The notes: generated from the sequence alone by a model not told the origin. Positions 33,674 through 45,274 are shown, counted from the first letter of the stretch. The stretch: 64,000 nucleotides of DNA from Xanthostigma xanthostigma (GCA_963575645.1 OY754466.1:4504001-4568000); one strand, 5' to 3'. Made by a program: numbers and translations.

Positions 33674-34199
33674 ACTAGCGGTCCCGTCCGGTTTCACCCG
33701 GGTGTAAAAGAACGAATGGGGAAGGGAGGAACATGAGTACACACATTCATCTTAGTTTACCGAGATGAATGTTGTGTCCAAATTTCATGATGATCGGAGT
33801 TACCGTTCAAAAGTTTTTGTCGATAAAAAGCAGTATTTAAACTTCATTTAACTAATTTTTTTTAAATTAATTACATAAAATTAAAATAAATTTAAATGTA
33901 AGCCTTAGAACTCAAGACCCTGATATTGGCAGTCGCATGCTCTACCGATTGAGCCACCTGAGGTTGTGTTCTCACAACGCTAATATGAGTATATCTAGTT
34001 AGTGCATTTCACATTTTGCAACATTTTTCATTAAAGCTCCGCTCCTAATGATCGTAGCGTAATATTATATAGCCTATAGCCTTCCTCGATAAATGAGCTA
34101 TCCAACAAACAATTTTTTTTAAATTTGAACCAGTAGTTCCTAAGATTAGCGCGTTCAAACAAACAAACAAACTCTTCAGCTTTATATATTAGTATAGAT
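33674..34199 (+). repeat. ACTAGCGGTCCCGTCC repeat, copy 2
   Basis: Matches 22878-23219 from ACTAGCGGTCCCG to TTAGTATAGATA but is interrupted by a SINE-like insert (33826-34010). Confidence 0.75.
33826..34010 (-). mobile_element. tRNA-derived SINE-like insertion
   Basis: The minus strand shows GGTGGCTCAATCGGTAGAGC (box A) and a degenerate box B GAGTTCTAAGG at about 33899-33966, then an A/T-rich tail. Its limits come from comparison with the uninterrupted copy at 22878-23219. Some host sequence (GATGAACAAATTTTGAG) is lost at the junction. Confidence 0.6.
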
Positions 34200-34804
34200 A
34201 TGATGAAATAATCAGGAATATTTTTTTTCAGTAATTTGTACTTACATCATTATTTTTAGTAGATTCATGTTTCAAGTAGGTAGGAAAAAGTTTTGAAGTT
34301 GGAACTTGAATATTACGTAAGTAGAAAATATATTATTCTATTGTATTTTAAGTATAAACTATATAATATATTGTTAGGTAACTCGGTTGGAGCTATGGCG
34401 CATTACATTGTTTGTATTGTGTGCATAGTTTAACAGGTTATGCAGTTATGAAGAGTTAGACAGGGATGTTAAATAAAACTGTTATGACTTCATAAAAGAT
34501 CTTACGTAACTGCATACCAGCTACACTGCTTTACTATTAACCTTTTTATTGTATTTTTTTTTTTCCATTTCGCGTAAACAGTTCAGACTTATGGTTTAAA
34601 TATTTAGTTCAACTGAAGACTTGATATTTTTATCAGACGCGACACTCGAAAGCTGATAAATGATATTACTAATGTTAATTTCCCGATAGAATAGTGCCTC
34701 AGGCATCATGGTGCGCAGGGCAAGAATATCATACTTTCGGCCAGTGTGGTGTATACTATTTTTCTTCATACGCTTATTAAATACTTTAATTAATTATTTA
34801 CTTA

Positions 34805-34920
34805 TTAATTACATAAAAACACAGATAAATTCCAAGCAAACAGTTTTGAGGTTATATGTAAAAACACGGATGACAGCTGTCCGCGACTATTAGCAAAAAT
34901 GTAATAGGGTTAGTGTAAAC
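34805..34920. repeat. Dispersed repeat, paired with 166-290
   Basis: Collinear match to 166-290 (ACATAAAAACACAGATAAATTC, GGATGACAGCTGTCCGCGAC). Confidence 0.55.
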
Positions 34921-35132
34921 GACTTGATCTATCTTAAGTATATAATTTCTCCATGCAAATTTTGAATCCCCGTTTAACCCTTTTAGGGGTTGAATTTTCA
35001 AAAATCCGTTCTTAGCGTTTGCCTACGTCGTTATAACTATGTGTGTGCCAAATTTCAACCCAATCCGTCTAGTGGTTTGAGCTTTGCGTTGATAGATCAG
35101 TCAATCAGTCAGTCAAGGTTTCCTTGTATATA

Positions 35133-36069
35133 CAGTGTAACCTTTTTATAAGGAATCTCGAGGGACTGAGCATTTTTTTCGTTATAAAGAGTTTCGTTAT
35201 ATGGAGGGAAGAAAGAAAAATAACCAAATTTCACCTAATTAATTTATTCCAAACACATGTAGTCTGACGTTTTTTGCTATGGCAATATTTGTTTTGTATT
35301 TTATTAAGTATCTTATGCATGTCTTGGGATGTGGTGAAATCATCTTCATTAAACAATAGGAATTTTTCGATAAGTTTGACGGCATCAAGTGCTTGTTGAA
35401 TAGTTGGTGATGGTTCAGAATCGTCCTCTTTACGTCTGAAAATACTTGCTGACGTCTAAATATGAACATATATTTTCTTCGTAATAGAGAATGTCTGTTG
35501 CGCTATAAAGAGGGTTTTAATGTATGTGTTCAGTGCCGGATTAATCATTAAGCAGAGTAGGCAACTGCCACCAAGAAAAAAAAACTTTTCATTGAACGAA
35601 AATTTTATTTGAAAATTTGTATGAAATTTCCCGACAACAATATTATTTTCTTTCGTTGTTTATTGTAATTTATTGTATTTCACACGATAAAATTTGAAAT
35701 AACTACGTCACGTCTCATTTCTCTTTCTTGACCCATCAAAAAGCTGGATCATCAATTATTTATAACCTATTCATTAAGACCATTTCAATTAAAGCTAACG
35801 AGTCAGGTAAGGCGATGCTGCAGCATCTAGTCAAAGTAATCATGTTGTTACATAAGACATTGAAGTAACAGGATGCCTGTAGCCGATCATCTGGAAGTTA
35901 CTCACATCCCTTCATCAACTTGAAAAGACCTGATTGCATTGTCTAGAGACCCGGACAGGGTTAATCCGGCCCTGTGTTGGTTTTAAGGTAAACCAACCAA
36001 ATTGTAAACATTTCTACGTTATAGGGAGTTTTTCGTTATAACGAAGGACTATATAAAGAGGCTACACTG
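35133..36069 (-). mobile_element. pogo/Tigger-like element relic, copy 3
   Basis: Terminal inverted repeats begin CAGTGTAACC (left) and CAGTGTAGCC (right, complement), with TA on each side (35131-35132, 36070-36071). The minus strand around 35239-35469 encodes DDSEPSPTIQQALDAVKLIEKFL and HKILNKIQNK, which resembles the acidic C-terminal tail of Tigger/CENP-B-like transposases. The catalytic core is missing. A hAT-like insert (35531-35974) splits the right half. Confidence 0.75.
35531..35974. mobile_element. hAT-like insertion within pogo copy
   Basis: Ends CAGTGCCGGATTAATC and GGTTAATCCGGCCCTG, typical hAT-style ends. Flanks TATGTGTT and TGTTGGTT would both derive from the TATAGGTT present at the same place in the pogo copy at 6259-6766, so an 8-bp duplication is plausible but decayed. 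No ORF. Confidence 0.65.
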
Positions 36070-36084
36070 TATTTAGATTAAGTA

Positions 36085-36931
36085 CTTACACAGATTTTAT
36101 CAAATGAAAACGATCCATAGAACATTCTGTGTGTAAGACAGAGACGATATTCTATAAAGCACTAAAGTAGTAAGTAAGAATGAGATAAATGATCGCTAAT
36201 AGCTAGTTACTGTGGTTATACAATCTGATAGTATCGTCTTTGTTTTCTACAGTAAAAATCACAATTTTATCAAATGTCAGTATTCACTAGTGAAATTATT
36301 GATAAAATGGCTATTTATACTGTTCGGGAAAAAGTCCAAATAATTAAATCGTTTTATGGTGGTAATTCAACCGCCGACATAATACATTTATTTGTAGCTG
36401 CCTTTGAAAACAGACTGTCTCCGTCTAAAATAACAATTCGCAGTGTCATACGAGAATTTGAATCAAATGGTTGCCTATCTCCGAAAAAAAATTTTTTATG
36501 GGGATTTGTCAAATCTAAAATTTATGGCTTTCAAGAAAATAGAGCTAATAATTTGAACGAATTGAAAATACAGATTTCCAATGCATGTCAGTCCGTTGAC
36601 CATGAGATGTCAGCCAATGTGAGGGAAAATATTTATAATCGATTAGGATATTGTTTGGCAGAACGTGGAGGTCTTTTTGAACATTTAATAAATTAATTAT
36701 TAAAAGTATTGTAAAAACTTTTGTACCAGATATAAATAATAATACGAATTAATATTACAGTTTAGTTGTTTTAATTGATAAATTGGTAAAAAGATTTACA
36801 GTGTACGTAATTATTTATTTACGTAACCACAGTAACTATTATCTCATTCTTACTTACTGCTTTATATATCGTCTCTGTCTTACACACAGAATGTTCTATG
36901 GACCGTTATGATTTGAAACAATCTGTATAAG
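36085..36931 (+). mobile_element. Non-autonomous DNA element with ~130-bp TIRs
   Basis: The left end CTTACACAGATTTTATCAAATG... and right end (complement CTTATACAGATTGTTTCAAAT...) are inverted over about 130 bases, including CATAGAACATTCTGTGTGTAA. The interior carries the fused transposase-remnant ORF at 36274-36696. Target duplication is not clear. Confidence 0.8.
36274..36696 (+). CDS. Internally deleted transposase remnant (HTH plus C-terminus)
   Basis: 140 codons from ATG to TAA inside the element's inverted repeats. Residues ~12-62 (YTVREKVQIIKSFYGGN...IRSVIREFESNGCL) resemble the DUF4817-type helix-turn-helix at the start of many insect mariner-like transposases. Residues ~74-140 (NFLWGFVKSKIY...LNELKIQISNACQSV...RENIYNRLGYCLAERGGLFEHLI) match the usual C-terminal end of the same proteins, after the last catalytic acidic residue. 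The two parts are joined in frame at about residue 72, so the whole DDE/D core is gone. The product could bind DNA but cannot transpose. The open frame may be chance or may reflect recent deletion. Confidence 0.65.
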   Translation: MSVFTSEIIDKMAIYTVREKVQIIKSFYGGNSTADIIHLFVAAFENRLSPSKITIRSVIREFESNGCLSPKKNFLWGFVKSKIYGFQENRANNLNELKIQISNACQSVDHEMSANVRENIYNRLGYCLAERGGLFEHLIN

Positions 36932-37708
36932 GTCAAATTAAACAGGCAGTTAAAAAAGTCAATTGTCAAAATATCAATCGCTATTTCACATAATAATTGC
37001 CATCCATTAAATAGAGATCAGTGGATCGTATGTCTTTCGGTAACAGGACAACAGCACTAACGATTAAAATAAGTCTAGCGACGTGACGTAGTGTGGTAAT
37101 GCCGCCACCGCCCTCTCAGAGGAATGTTATTGCTTGCAGAGTATTACGTGGAACTACACAAACTATCAGCAACTATTCGCTTATATTGCACGTGCAGCGA
37201 ACACGAGTTTTGTCGCCTGCGTTTCTCTGCTTTTTATTGCTTTAATTAAAGATCCGGCCAGTTTGTAACGTAACTGGACCTCAACTTAATGACTCGTTCA
37301 CAATCACGTCGCGTAACATTATCGCTTACATTTGAATTTATTTTGAGAAAAGATTTTCGCAATTACTTAAAGGCCAATGAGCCTGTCTTCGCCACGTGCA
37401 AGATCGGAATTAACCTGCCCTAGCACTGGCCTTGCACAATATAAAATAAAAATAAACTTCTGATAATGGAAACGGTTAAAGTTTTGTATTGTTAAGAGAA
37501 GACATCAGCGTCACGCATGCGCGCAAACAAGTTTCGAGTCGGGCGAGTCCACTTTCTGTTTGAAGGGGTACAGCTTAACATACAACAGTTCAGATGCTGT
37601 GATACAACATTATACGTCTCTTTGGTGCCGGACGAGTCTATGTTCAACCACTACCCCACTACTTCCATTGCAAAGAGCGGCCATCTTGAGGATATCTTCT
37701 CTAAACAA
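36932..37708. other. No supported gene
   Basis: Mixed composition with some CpG (GCATGCGCGCAAAC near 37515). Two ORFs in different frames at 37517-37820 run into the palindrome and lack motifs. A short unannotated exon cannot be ruled out. Confidence 0.35.
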
Positions 37709-38189
37709 GAACGCCATATTATATTTAATAACTTCTATGTTGCCAGTGGCCGTAAGTAGAAGCTTGGCCCATGAAGTGAGACGGCAAATGACTGTTTTCT
37801 ATCTCTTTCCTTTTGCTTGACCCACTGTCGAGTCTGTAGTGAGACAATTAGTAAGTGGTATAGAGCAAGCCCACCTCCCTTTCACAGCACAGTTCCAAGT
37901 GCAAACTGACGCGCATCCATTCACGGACATGCGCATGAGACTCAGAGTATAATAAGTGAAACAGACATATAAATTTTGCACCGTAGTGTTTAAGTCTTTC
38001 TCCCGATCTTTGCTAGCAATATAGAGGGTATAAAATATATGAATAACGCTCTACTTTAAAATGAGGCCATTTCATTTCGTAGCGTTATAAACATAATATG
38101 TTTAATACCCTCTATATTGCTAGAAAAGATCGGGAGAAAGACTTAAACACTACGGTGCAGAATTATATACGTCTGTCTCACTTATTGTA

Positions 38190-39452
38190 CCGTAAAATGG
38201 GGTGACTTTGACCAATTTTTAGGTTTGAACTAAAATTTCTATGTGAAGACTACAAAAATTCAGGGATATTGTTTTTTGACAATATGGGTATTAGGCAGTA
38301 CTAGCGTTAAGGGAAAGTAGTATCTTTAGTTTGTTTACCATTATCAAGAAAAAAAATAAAATGGCGTAATAGTCAACTTTACCCCAAATGGGGTGAAGTT
38401 GACCACAGCTTTAATTTTCATTCTAATTGTTTATTTTAGCTAGTTGGGGTTAGTTTGTCCACAGGAATATGAAAAGAACATTTTATGAAACATTTATTTA
38501 AAAAAAAAAACGAACATTAAAGTCCGAACAACCTAAATAATGCAAAAAAGTAGAAATTAAACAGTTTACTTTAAATCAGATTGAAATTAAGCAGTTTACG
38601 TCAACAAAAATGTATATAAATATCACTAAAACTACTTTCAAATATAAAAAAACATTTTAGCTAAAATTAAACGCCGATAGGTCCAAATTAAACAAAAATT
38701 CCCCTCTGCGACCGGTTTTGGGTTCGTACAATTAATATTAATTAATATGTAGGTATTTATTAATATTTTTTTAGAAGCCTGAGTTGCACTTATCTTTCCT
38801 TCTAAAACCTCTTCTAAGCATTTTTCTAATGTTTCTTCACTATAATCTTTAAAAACTCGAGCACCTAAATATATTCTCGGCATATCGTCAAATTACACTT
38901 TTAAATAATTAAGAACTCAATTTTACAACCACTCACATTCATTCATCAGAACAAACCGCGTTGCTAGAACAGTACACCAACACAAGACTGCAAGTTTTTG
39001 CAAGACTCTGCAAGCTAGTCAACTTCACCCAGGCGGTCAAGTTAACCCCAAAATCGTAAAAATATTGTCAAAGTTGAATATTTAGAATACTGCGATCCAG
39101 TTATTAAAGTTATGTAAAATATGATAATAAAGTGCTGACACAGAAAAATCACGTTATTAAAATAACGAAACATATTAGTCGTAAAGTTTCTGGTTTTGCA
39201 AATATTAATGATAGTTTGAGCACTACGAATTTTCATTAACTTTCATATATGACTTTGGCTTCGTATGTATCATGTATAGATAAAAATTAAAACATTTTGT
39301 TTACATGAAAACTTTTGACAATATATTAGCTTAATATTTAAGCAATAAAACTTCCGAATAATTATATCAATACGGAAAGTATTTAGCACTGAAACATTTT
39401 TTTAGTTTTTGGTCAACTTCACCCCAGTGGTCAAAGTCACCCCATTTTACGG
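38190..39452 (-). mobile_element. pogo-like element, CCGTAAAATGGGGTGAC ends
   Basis: 25-bp terminal inverted repeats CCGTAAAATGGGGTGACTTTGACC, flanked by TA duplications (38188-38189, 39453-39454), with subterminal GGGGTGAAGTTGACC repeats. The opposite arm of the surrounding palindrome supplies the empty-site version with a single TA. A degraded N-terminal transposase ORF lies inside on the minus strand. Confidence 0.87.
38638..38883 (-). pseudogene. pogo-like transposase N-terminal remnant
   Basis: 81 codons starting MPRIYLGARVF, then YSEETLEKCLEEVLEGKISATQASKK, which looks like the first helices of the pipsqueak/CENP-B-type helix-turn-helix of pogo transposases. NPKPV further on fits the usual K..KPVGRP linker. 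Between them an A/T-rich stretch (ILINTYILININ) replaces the recognition helix region, and the frame ends soon after. The DDE domain is absent. Confidence 0.6.
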
Positions 39453-39673
39453 TACTTTGAGTCTCATGCGCATGTCCGTGAATGGATGCGCGTCAGTTTG
39501 CACATGGAACTAAGCTCTATTCCACTTACTAATTGCCCCACTACAGACGCGACACTTGCGCATAACGGGTCAAGTAAAAAGAAAGGGATACAAAACAGTC
39601 ATTTGCTGTCTCACTTCATGGGCCACGCTTCCACTTACGGCCACTAGCGATATAGAATTTATTAATTATATGG

Positions 39674-40219
39674 TTATAGAGAATTTACACGTACTAGAAC
39701 GCAAGCGTCAAATTCAATGCTTCGCGGCGTCGTAACGCACAGCCTATGGGGATGAACAGTAAGCGAAAATATCCATGTTGTACTCGGACAAAGTCTGACT
39801 GGGTACAGTTTTGTCAGATTCATTTGGGAACAACTCGTATAAAGGGTTTAAATTCTATACCGGAACATGCGGGATATTATTTGCACTTTGTGGACTGCTG
39901 AAGCGGCAAAACTCTTTCTTGTACCGAGTTGTCGCCTACACGTTTGAGAAGCACTGACGCGTACAAAACAAAAGCACGGATATTACGCTATAGTAGAGCT
40001 GTGTGTATTTGCATACATGTGCAGTATTCGTTACGGCGTTACACGACAAAACGATATGAACAGATTACCGCTATAAATATGTTAGTTGGCTTAATTGACC
40101 ATGAAAGAAATATTACAGAGAACTATGTATGCATGACTATGAACTATATAAATATAAATAAATAATGGCAATGCGCTTGTAGTATTTGGCTGTTTACCGG
40201 TACAATGCGACCTCGTTTA
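39674..40219. other. No supported gene
   Basis: A 78-codon ORF at 39929-40165 has no motif. A partial direct relation to neighbouring repeats was not found. Confidence 0.35.
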
Positions 40220-40227
40220 TACACAAA

Positions 40228-41108
40228 TAGTGTTGGGCGATTATGAATGATATAATCGAAATATTTCGATTATGGCCGAATAATCGATCATTCGATTATG
40301 GCAACCGAGATATCATTCGCTTGAGTCGATTATGAAATATGAAATGAATATTAATCCCGGCACAGTACTATTGCTATGTCGACTGTGATAATATATCGAT
40401 ATATCATTCGGTTTCTGCATCTACATGCACTGGGATGGGAAGTCTTTGCTAGCACTGGAGAGTGGGGGTGTTTCGATTGTACATACTTTGTTGTACTTAG
40501 TGTTAACTTATAGTTGAATAATGAAGTGACGCGGTGGTTGTATTAATTTAAATGATAATTCATAATCATGGCGTAAGAAACAATCAAGATATTAGACTAA
40601 AGAAATGCAGATTGAAAATGTCTCAGAAAAATCCATCCAACTTTGGCAGTGTTTTAGTTAATAAACTACCAAATAGCTTAACTGTAATTCAGTGTGGTAA
40701 AGAATTTAAGTTCAAACTTAAATCAAATTCCTAAAAAATTGTTTTTATGACATTAAAGATTTTTTAAATTTCAATTTTAATGTTTAACTCATTATGTAAA
40801 TTGACGATGTATCCATCTAGGGCATATAAACAAATATATTTCTATTTCTATTCGATCATACCAGTCATTCCATTATTAATATTGCGTTAAGTGATATTAA
40901 AAAATAGAAATTGCAAAGTTAAAACATAATTCATAATCGATATTTTGAATGATCATTCGCTTATACTGTAAAAGTAAATAAAACGAAATTAATAATTGTC
41001 AAGTTTGCGCATCATTCATAATCGATAATTCGAATGATCATTCGATTATAAAAATCGATTATTTCGATTCATTCGATTATTGAAATATATCGATTATGCC
41101 CAACACTA
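40228..41108. mobile_element. hAT-like element, TAGTGTTGGGC ends
   Basis: Ends TAGTGTTGGGCGATTATGAAT and ATTATGCCCAACACTA, with 8-bp flanks TACACAAA and TACGCAAA (one mismatch). Multiple TAATCGA/TCGATTAT motifs crowd both subterminal regions. A LINE 3' fragment sits inside (40545-40860). No hAT transposase. Confidence 0.8.
40545..40860 (+). pseudogene. LINE 3' fragment inside hAT element
   Basis: The ORF at 40552-40734 ends with KKCRLKMSQKNPSNFG...LVNKLPNSL and a FKFKLKSNS stop, the common LINE C-terminal pattern (RLxxSQKxxxxxG, xNKLP, FKxKLK). The tail TTTCTATTTCTATTC near 40840 looks like a short repeat terminus. The upstream RT is absent. Confidence 0.6.
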
Positions 41109-41116
41109 TACGCAAA

Positions 41117-41275
41117 GGACTCCACACAAACCTTATGGAATTTGGTTCTCGGTTAAATTGATCGAAAATCATTTTATTTTATAAGAAAAAGTATCCATGG
41201 GGCGCATAGCCTAAGAACCAATAGATTTTTAGCTACAGATTTTAGATATAGGGATATCATTAAAATATAATTATG
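41117..41275 (+). repeat. Single-arm fragment of fold-back family
   Basis: Matches one arm of 59897-60419 (GGTTCTCGGTTAAATTGATCG, ATAGATTTTTAGCTACAGATTTTAGATATAGGGATATC). It begins at the right flank of the hAT element at 40228. Confidence 0.7.
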
Positions 41276-41639
41276 TGGTAATAATAAATACAATTTAGAA
41301 CAATGTTTAAAGTATCACGGCGACAAATGTTAACTTTTAACTTTAAAAGTAAAAATGTCTGTCTGTCTGTACTAGGACTACAAATCAATGCATGCGTTTT
41401 CAGGAACAACAGAAGTGCTCCACAAAGAGGTAGAAACCGAGTAAAAAATTAGTAAATAATATTTGCTTACGTTTACGAACTAGAAAGACGAATCATTCTT
41501 ATAAATAGTTGAAACATTCCATAGATAAAACGGAAAGATTTTTACCTGAAACAAAAGACAATTTCATATTAGTTAATTGATAAATATAATAATTGGTATG
41601 TAGAATCATATACGACTTCTAATCTTAGAATTCTTCAAT

Positions 41640-41793
41640 GAAAAAAAATTATCAACCAATTTTTCAGACAAATATATTAACAAAAAATCCGGACCGAAAC
41701 GTCAATGTATCAATTATTATTTTTTGTTAATATATTTGTCTGAAAAATTGGTCGATAATTTTATTTTATTTAAATATACGAGTTCTATTTCAA
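41640..41793. mobile_element. PLE-type short hairpin element, copy 4
   Basis: Arms AAAATTATCAACCAATTTTTCAGACAAATATATTAACAAA and complement around TCCGGACCGAAACGTCAATGTATCAATTATT. The end on the left is TTCTTCAATG, unlike the other copies. No clear duplication. Confidence 0.65.
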
Positions 41794-44215
41794 AATAATC
41801 CTCTTCAAGGATTTAGAAAAAAATTCCTGAGTAATTTTACATTTTGACCGCAGATAATATCTGTTATGTCGATACTATAATGGGAGTTTTTTTTTTAAAC
41901 TTTGAACGCTTTTTTTTAAACTTTGAACGCTTTTCTTTAAAAAATAACCGGTTGAATAGAAAAAAAGTTCAAACGAAAGTTTGGGCACAACATCCCCTCC
42001 CAAAATCGCACCCCTTTGCTGGAGGAGGACGAGACCTTTGTTTTTTAAATGTAAACCTCCATTTTTTATGGTTACATATTGTCTTTTTGTTTGAACTTTT
42101 CTTCAATTCGTTTCGTAGTTTTTTTACCAAAACGTTCATAAAGAAATTGCATTATTAGCGATTTGAAAAAAAAACTACAAGTTAAATTTAAAAAAAAATC
42201 AGACAAAAGATGTTTATTTTCACATAAAAAAATTCGATGATGCAAAGTTTAAAAAAAAAACACCCGAACAATTTTCAAAATTTATTTATAACAAACTACT
42301 GACGGAACAACTGTTATTGTAATCATTTTTAGTATTTTTTTGTAAAAAATTTGGCATGTAACTGCCTTTTGTACGTTTATTATGTACAATAAAATTTTTT
42401 TTATTATTATTGTTGCAAGGATTGTTACATTAACTCTCTCTCTCTCTTTTGTAATATTGTCAAAATTAGTTTTCCTTAGCTACGTAGGAAAAATGAATGT
42501 TGTTATCAATTTGGAAAAAATCAATTTAATTAATAGATCTTGAGAAAACAATAATTTCATAACGAATTTTTTATAATTCAAGTCTAAGCGTTTTATTTAT
42601 TTTAAAGTAAGAACTTTATTAATTAGTGCCTACCTACATTATTATTATATATTAAAGAGTATATTTAGTACAAAAAAAGGTCTATGATTGGTTTTGAAAA
42701 GCAACCACTAAAGATATTGAGTGTACATTACACGACAGAATGTATCTATTTAGTGCTCTCGAAAGCTCGCTTATGACACGTATAACGCACTTTTTCATAA
42801 TAAGACAGGGCTTTTGGGACTCTGTAAGTTAGCTTCTATAGTCTATTATTATAATCTGTATGCAGTATATGAAGAAACCGCCATAAAGAGCCCATTTACG
42901 CATAAATGAAACCAATTTCATATTTATGTGATAGTTTAAAACGAGCTTTTTACATACACGCATGCAAATTTGATCTTAAACCCGTTTTACACGGTCACAA
43001 TAAGTTACGACAATTTTTTTATCTTTTTTTTTGCAAATCAGCCGGTTTTTACATATTCATAATCGCGGTTTTTACATTAAATTTTAACCGGTTCTGAAAT
43101 ACTAGGGAGTGACTCATGATTGAAGTATTATGGTTCGCTTCTGCCTGGTACAGTACCAGGCTGAAACGATTCAATTTTTTTTCTTGAAAGGATCATTATT
43201 CGTTCCAAAGAGATTTCACTGTATTGTATTGTTTCTTGATTTAATAACACGTTCAAAAGTTCAAATACGTATTTAAAATATAAAATAAAATTTAATCTGA
43301 ATATAAAATATTGTATAGTTAGAAATAAATTAATTTAATTAAAATATGAAACGTTAAAAGTTCAAAGAAAACTTATAAAAATTAACATTACATTAAAATG
43401 AATTCCAAACTTGATTACTGCTAAACTAAATTACTATAACAATTGTAGATACTCAGTACGTTCTGTACGTACTTATAATTAGATTTAGAATTGACAAAGT
43501 GTTCTCTCCGGAATGTAATTTTGTTAGTAAGTCATGTTTTGTTATGTAAAACTGAAAAGTTTATGTATTGTTCATTATATATAATAAATTTATGAAATAT
43601 ATATAAAAGTTCAAAGTTCAAGACAACGTCAGACGAGGAATAATAGATCTAATTAAAAGTTACTATATTATTCTACAAGGTGTTCGTTTGCGTCGTTTTT
43701 ATCAAAATGTTAACAATAAAGTGTGTGTGTCGCTACGACGCACGAATGGAGTTAACTCCTTAGATACGCTGTGTAATGTATTTCATCTTATTCTTTCGCA
43801 CGTTAAATCCTACAGATATATATGCTTGTCTCTTTTGAAGCGGACGAGCGTAACGCCTCACTTGAAGCGGTGGAGCGTAACTGATCAGTGACGTCGAGTA
43901 CGCGATGAGTGAGAACTTTTGTAATTGAATGAGATACTGCAGACGACGCTACCTGTTACTAACCAATCAGTAACAAACTAAATGTATACACCTAAATAAT
44001 AGTATATTACATCACAAGGGCCGAAAGTTGAATTTTCGACCCTGCGCGTCATGATGCCCGAGGTACGTACTTTCGATCGAGGTATGAAGAAAAATCACTT
44101 TTAAAACTTAGTTGAGTGATATAGAATAAAGTTTCTTTTGTTAAAATGTAGTTTTAATTTTCCTTTAAATTTAAAAAATGCATATCTTTTAAAACAATCA
44201 AAACCTTATAGTGCG
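41794..44215. other. No supported gene
   Basis: Low-complexity T tracts with TTTAAACTTTGAACGC repeated near 41896 and 41916, a short (CT)n at about 42434, and A/T-rich DNA elsewhere. ORFs such as 41844-42158 are low-complexity. Around 44005-44090, GGGCCGAAAGTTGAA...TACTTTCGATCGAGGTATGAA partly matches 300-433 and, inverted, about 34690-34740. Confidence 0.4.
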
Positions 44216-44710
44216 AGATCCGGAATTAGAAATATATTTGATAATGACAAAGATTATATGTTAGATAATATATACATTGATAAATCGCACATGGGTTGCG
44301 TAGCTAAATCGCGTACCGATGCTGTTAAATTAAATAAATTCTGATTGACTTATTTTGGATCAATTTCCCCGATTTGTCGAGCCTAAGATGAGAGAATATG
44401 ACACAAATAAACTCAAAGTACACAGAACACAACTATTTACAAGATATGTTTATGTGGATGATCTATATTTATGTACCTATAGAATCAATGGTATATTCCA
44501 ACTCCTTGTGTCATATTCTCTCGATTTTTATGATTAACAAATCGGGGAAGTTGATCCAAAAAAGTCAATTAGAATTTATTTAATTTAACGGTATCGGTAC
44601 GCGATTTAGCCTGGCAACCCATGTGTGATTTATCAAGGTATAATAATAGTAATATAATTTTTGTCATCATCAAATAACAGAAGAGGGTATATATTTCTAA
44701 TACCGGATCT
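44216..44710. mobile_element. Palindromic element, ~195-base arms
   Basis: Left arm from AGATCCGGAATTAGAAATATA through CACATGGGTTGCG and TTGGATCAATTTCCCCGATTTGT to AGAGAATATGACAC; right arm is the complement, ending TAATACCGGATCT. The loop (44405-44510) is A/T-rich. Small indels separate the arms. Several ORFs across it are by-products. Confidence 0.78.
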
Positions 44711-44743
44711 TAGACTATTAGGTAGGTACTTAATAATTACACG

Positions 44744-45274
44744 CTTTATATTAGTTTCACTTGTAAGTTTGTAAGTATGTATGTTTGTAAACTCGTTTGG
44801 ACTACAGCAAGTGGTTTATATAGTGGTATAATATGCCAGCACTGTTAGTACACTAGCTAGCCGTGCGGTCTAAGGCACGGGTCTTCGCTGACGTCAACTC
44901 TCGAAATCACGCCGAAAAAAAATTGTTTTTTTTTTCGGCAAATTTTTGACAATAAATCGAACTAAAAAGTGGAAAATAAATATAGTTTAAAAAAAACTAA
45001 AAAACACGCTTTATATCGAACTACAAAGTAAAAAATATTTTTTTTAAAATAAGCTTAAAACAATAATGAATAAAAAATACAAGTATTATTGTGAAAAAAG
45101 CGTGGGGCGCTCGATGTACGAAAATGTGGAACAAAGCGCCCCACGCTTTTTTTCACAATAATACTTGTATTTTTTATTCATTATTGTTTTAAGCTTATTT
45201 AAAAAAAATTATTTTTTACTTTTTAGTTCGATATAAAGCGTGTTTTTTAGTTTTTTTTAAACTATATTTATTTT
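44744..45274 (+). mobile_element. tRNA-like/palindrome composite, copy 2
   Basis: Same order as the other two copies. The tRNA-like part (44854-44914) has lost the box B stretch between TCACG and CCG, while box A (GGTCTAAGGCACGG) is intact. The palindrome 44974-45274 is the most complete, with AATACAAGTATTATTGTG arms and GGGGCGCT core. Confidence 0.75.

Larger units (their letters stand above)
37709..39673. mobile_element. Giant palindromic element split by pogo-like insertion
   Basis: Arms of about 325 bases. The left arm runs through GGCCGTAAGTAGAAGC, CCATTCACGGACATGCGCATGAG and CACCGTAGTGTTTAAGTC to about 38034; the right arm mirrors it from about 38106 to 39673. The loop is 38035-38105. 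The right arm is interrupted at TA (38188-38189) by the element at 38190-39452. Without that insert the palindrome is about 700 bases. Confidence 0.82.
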
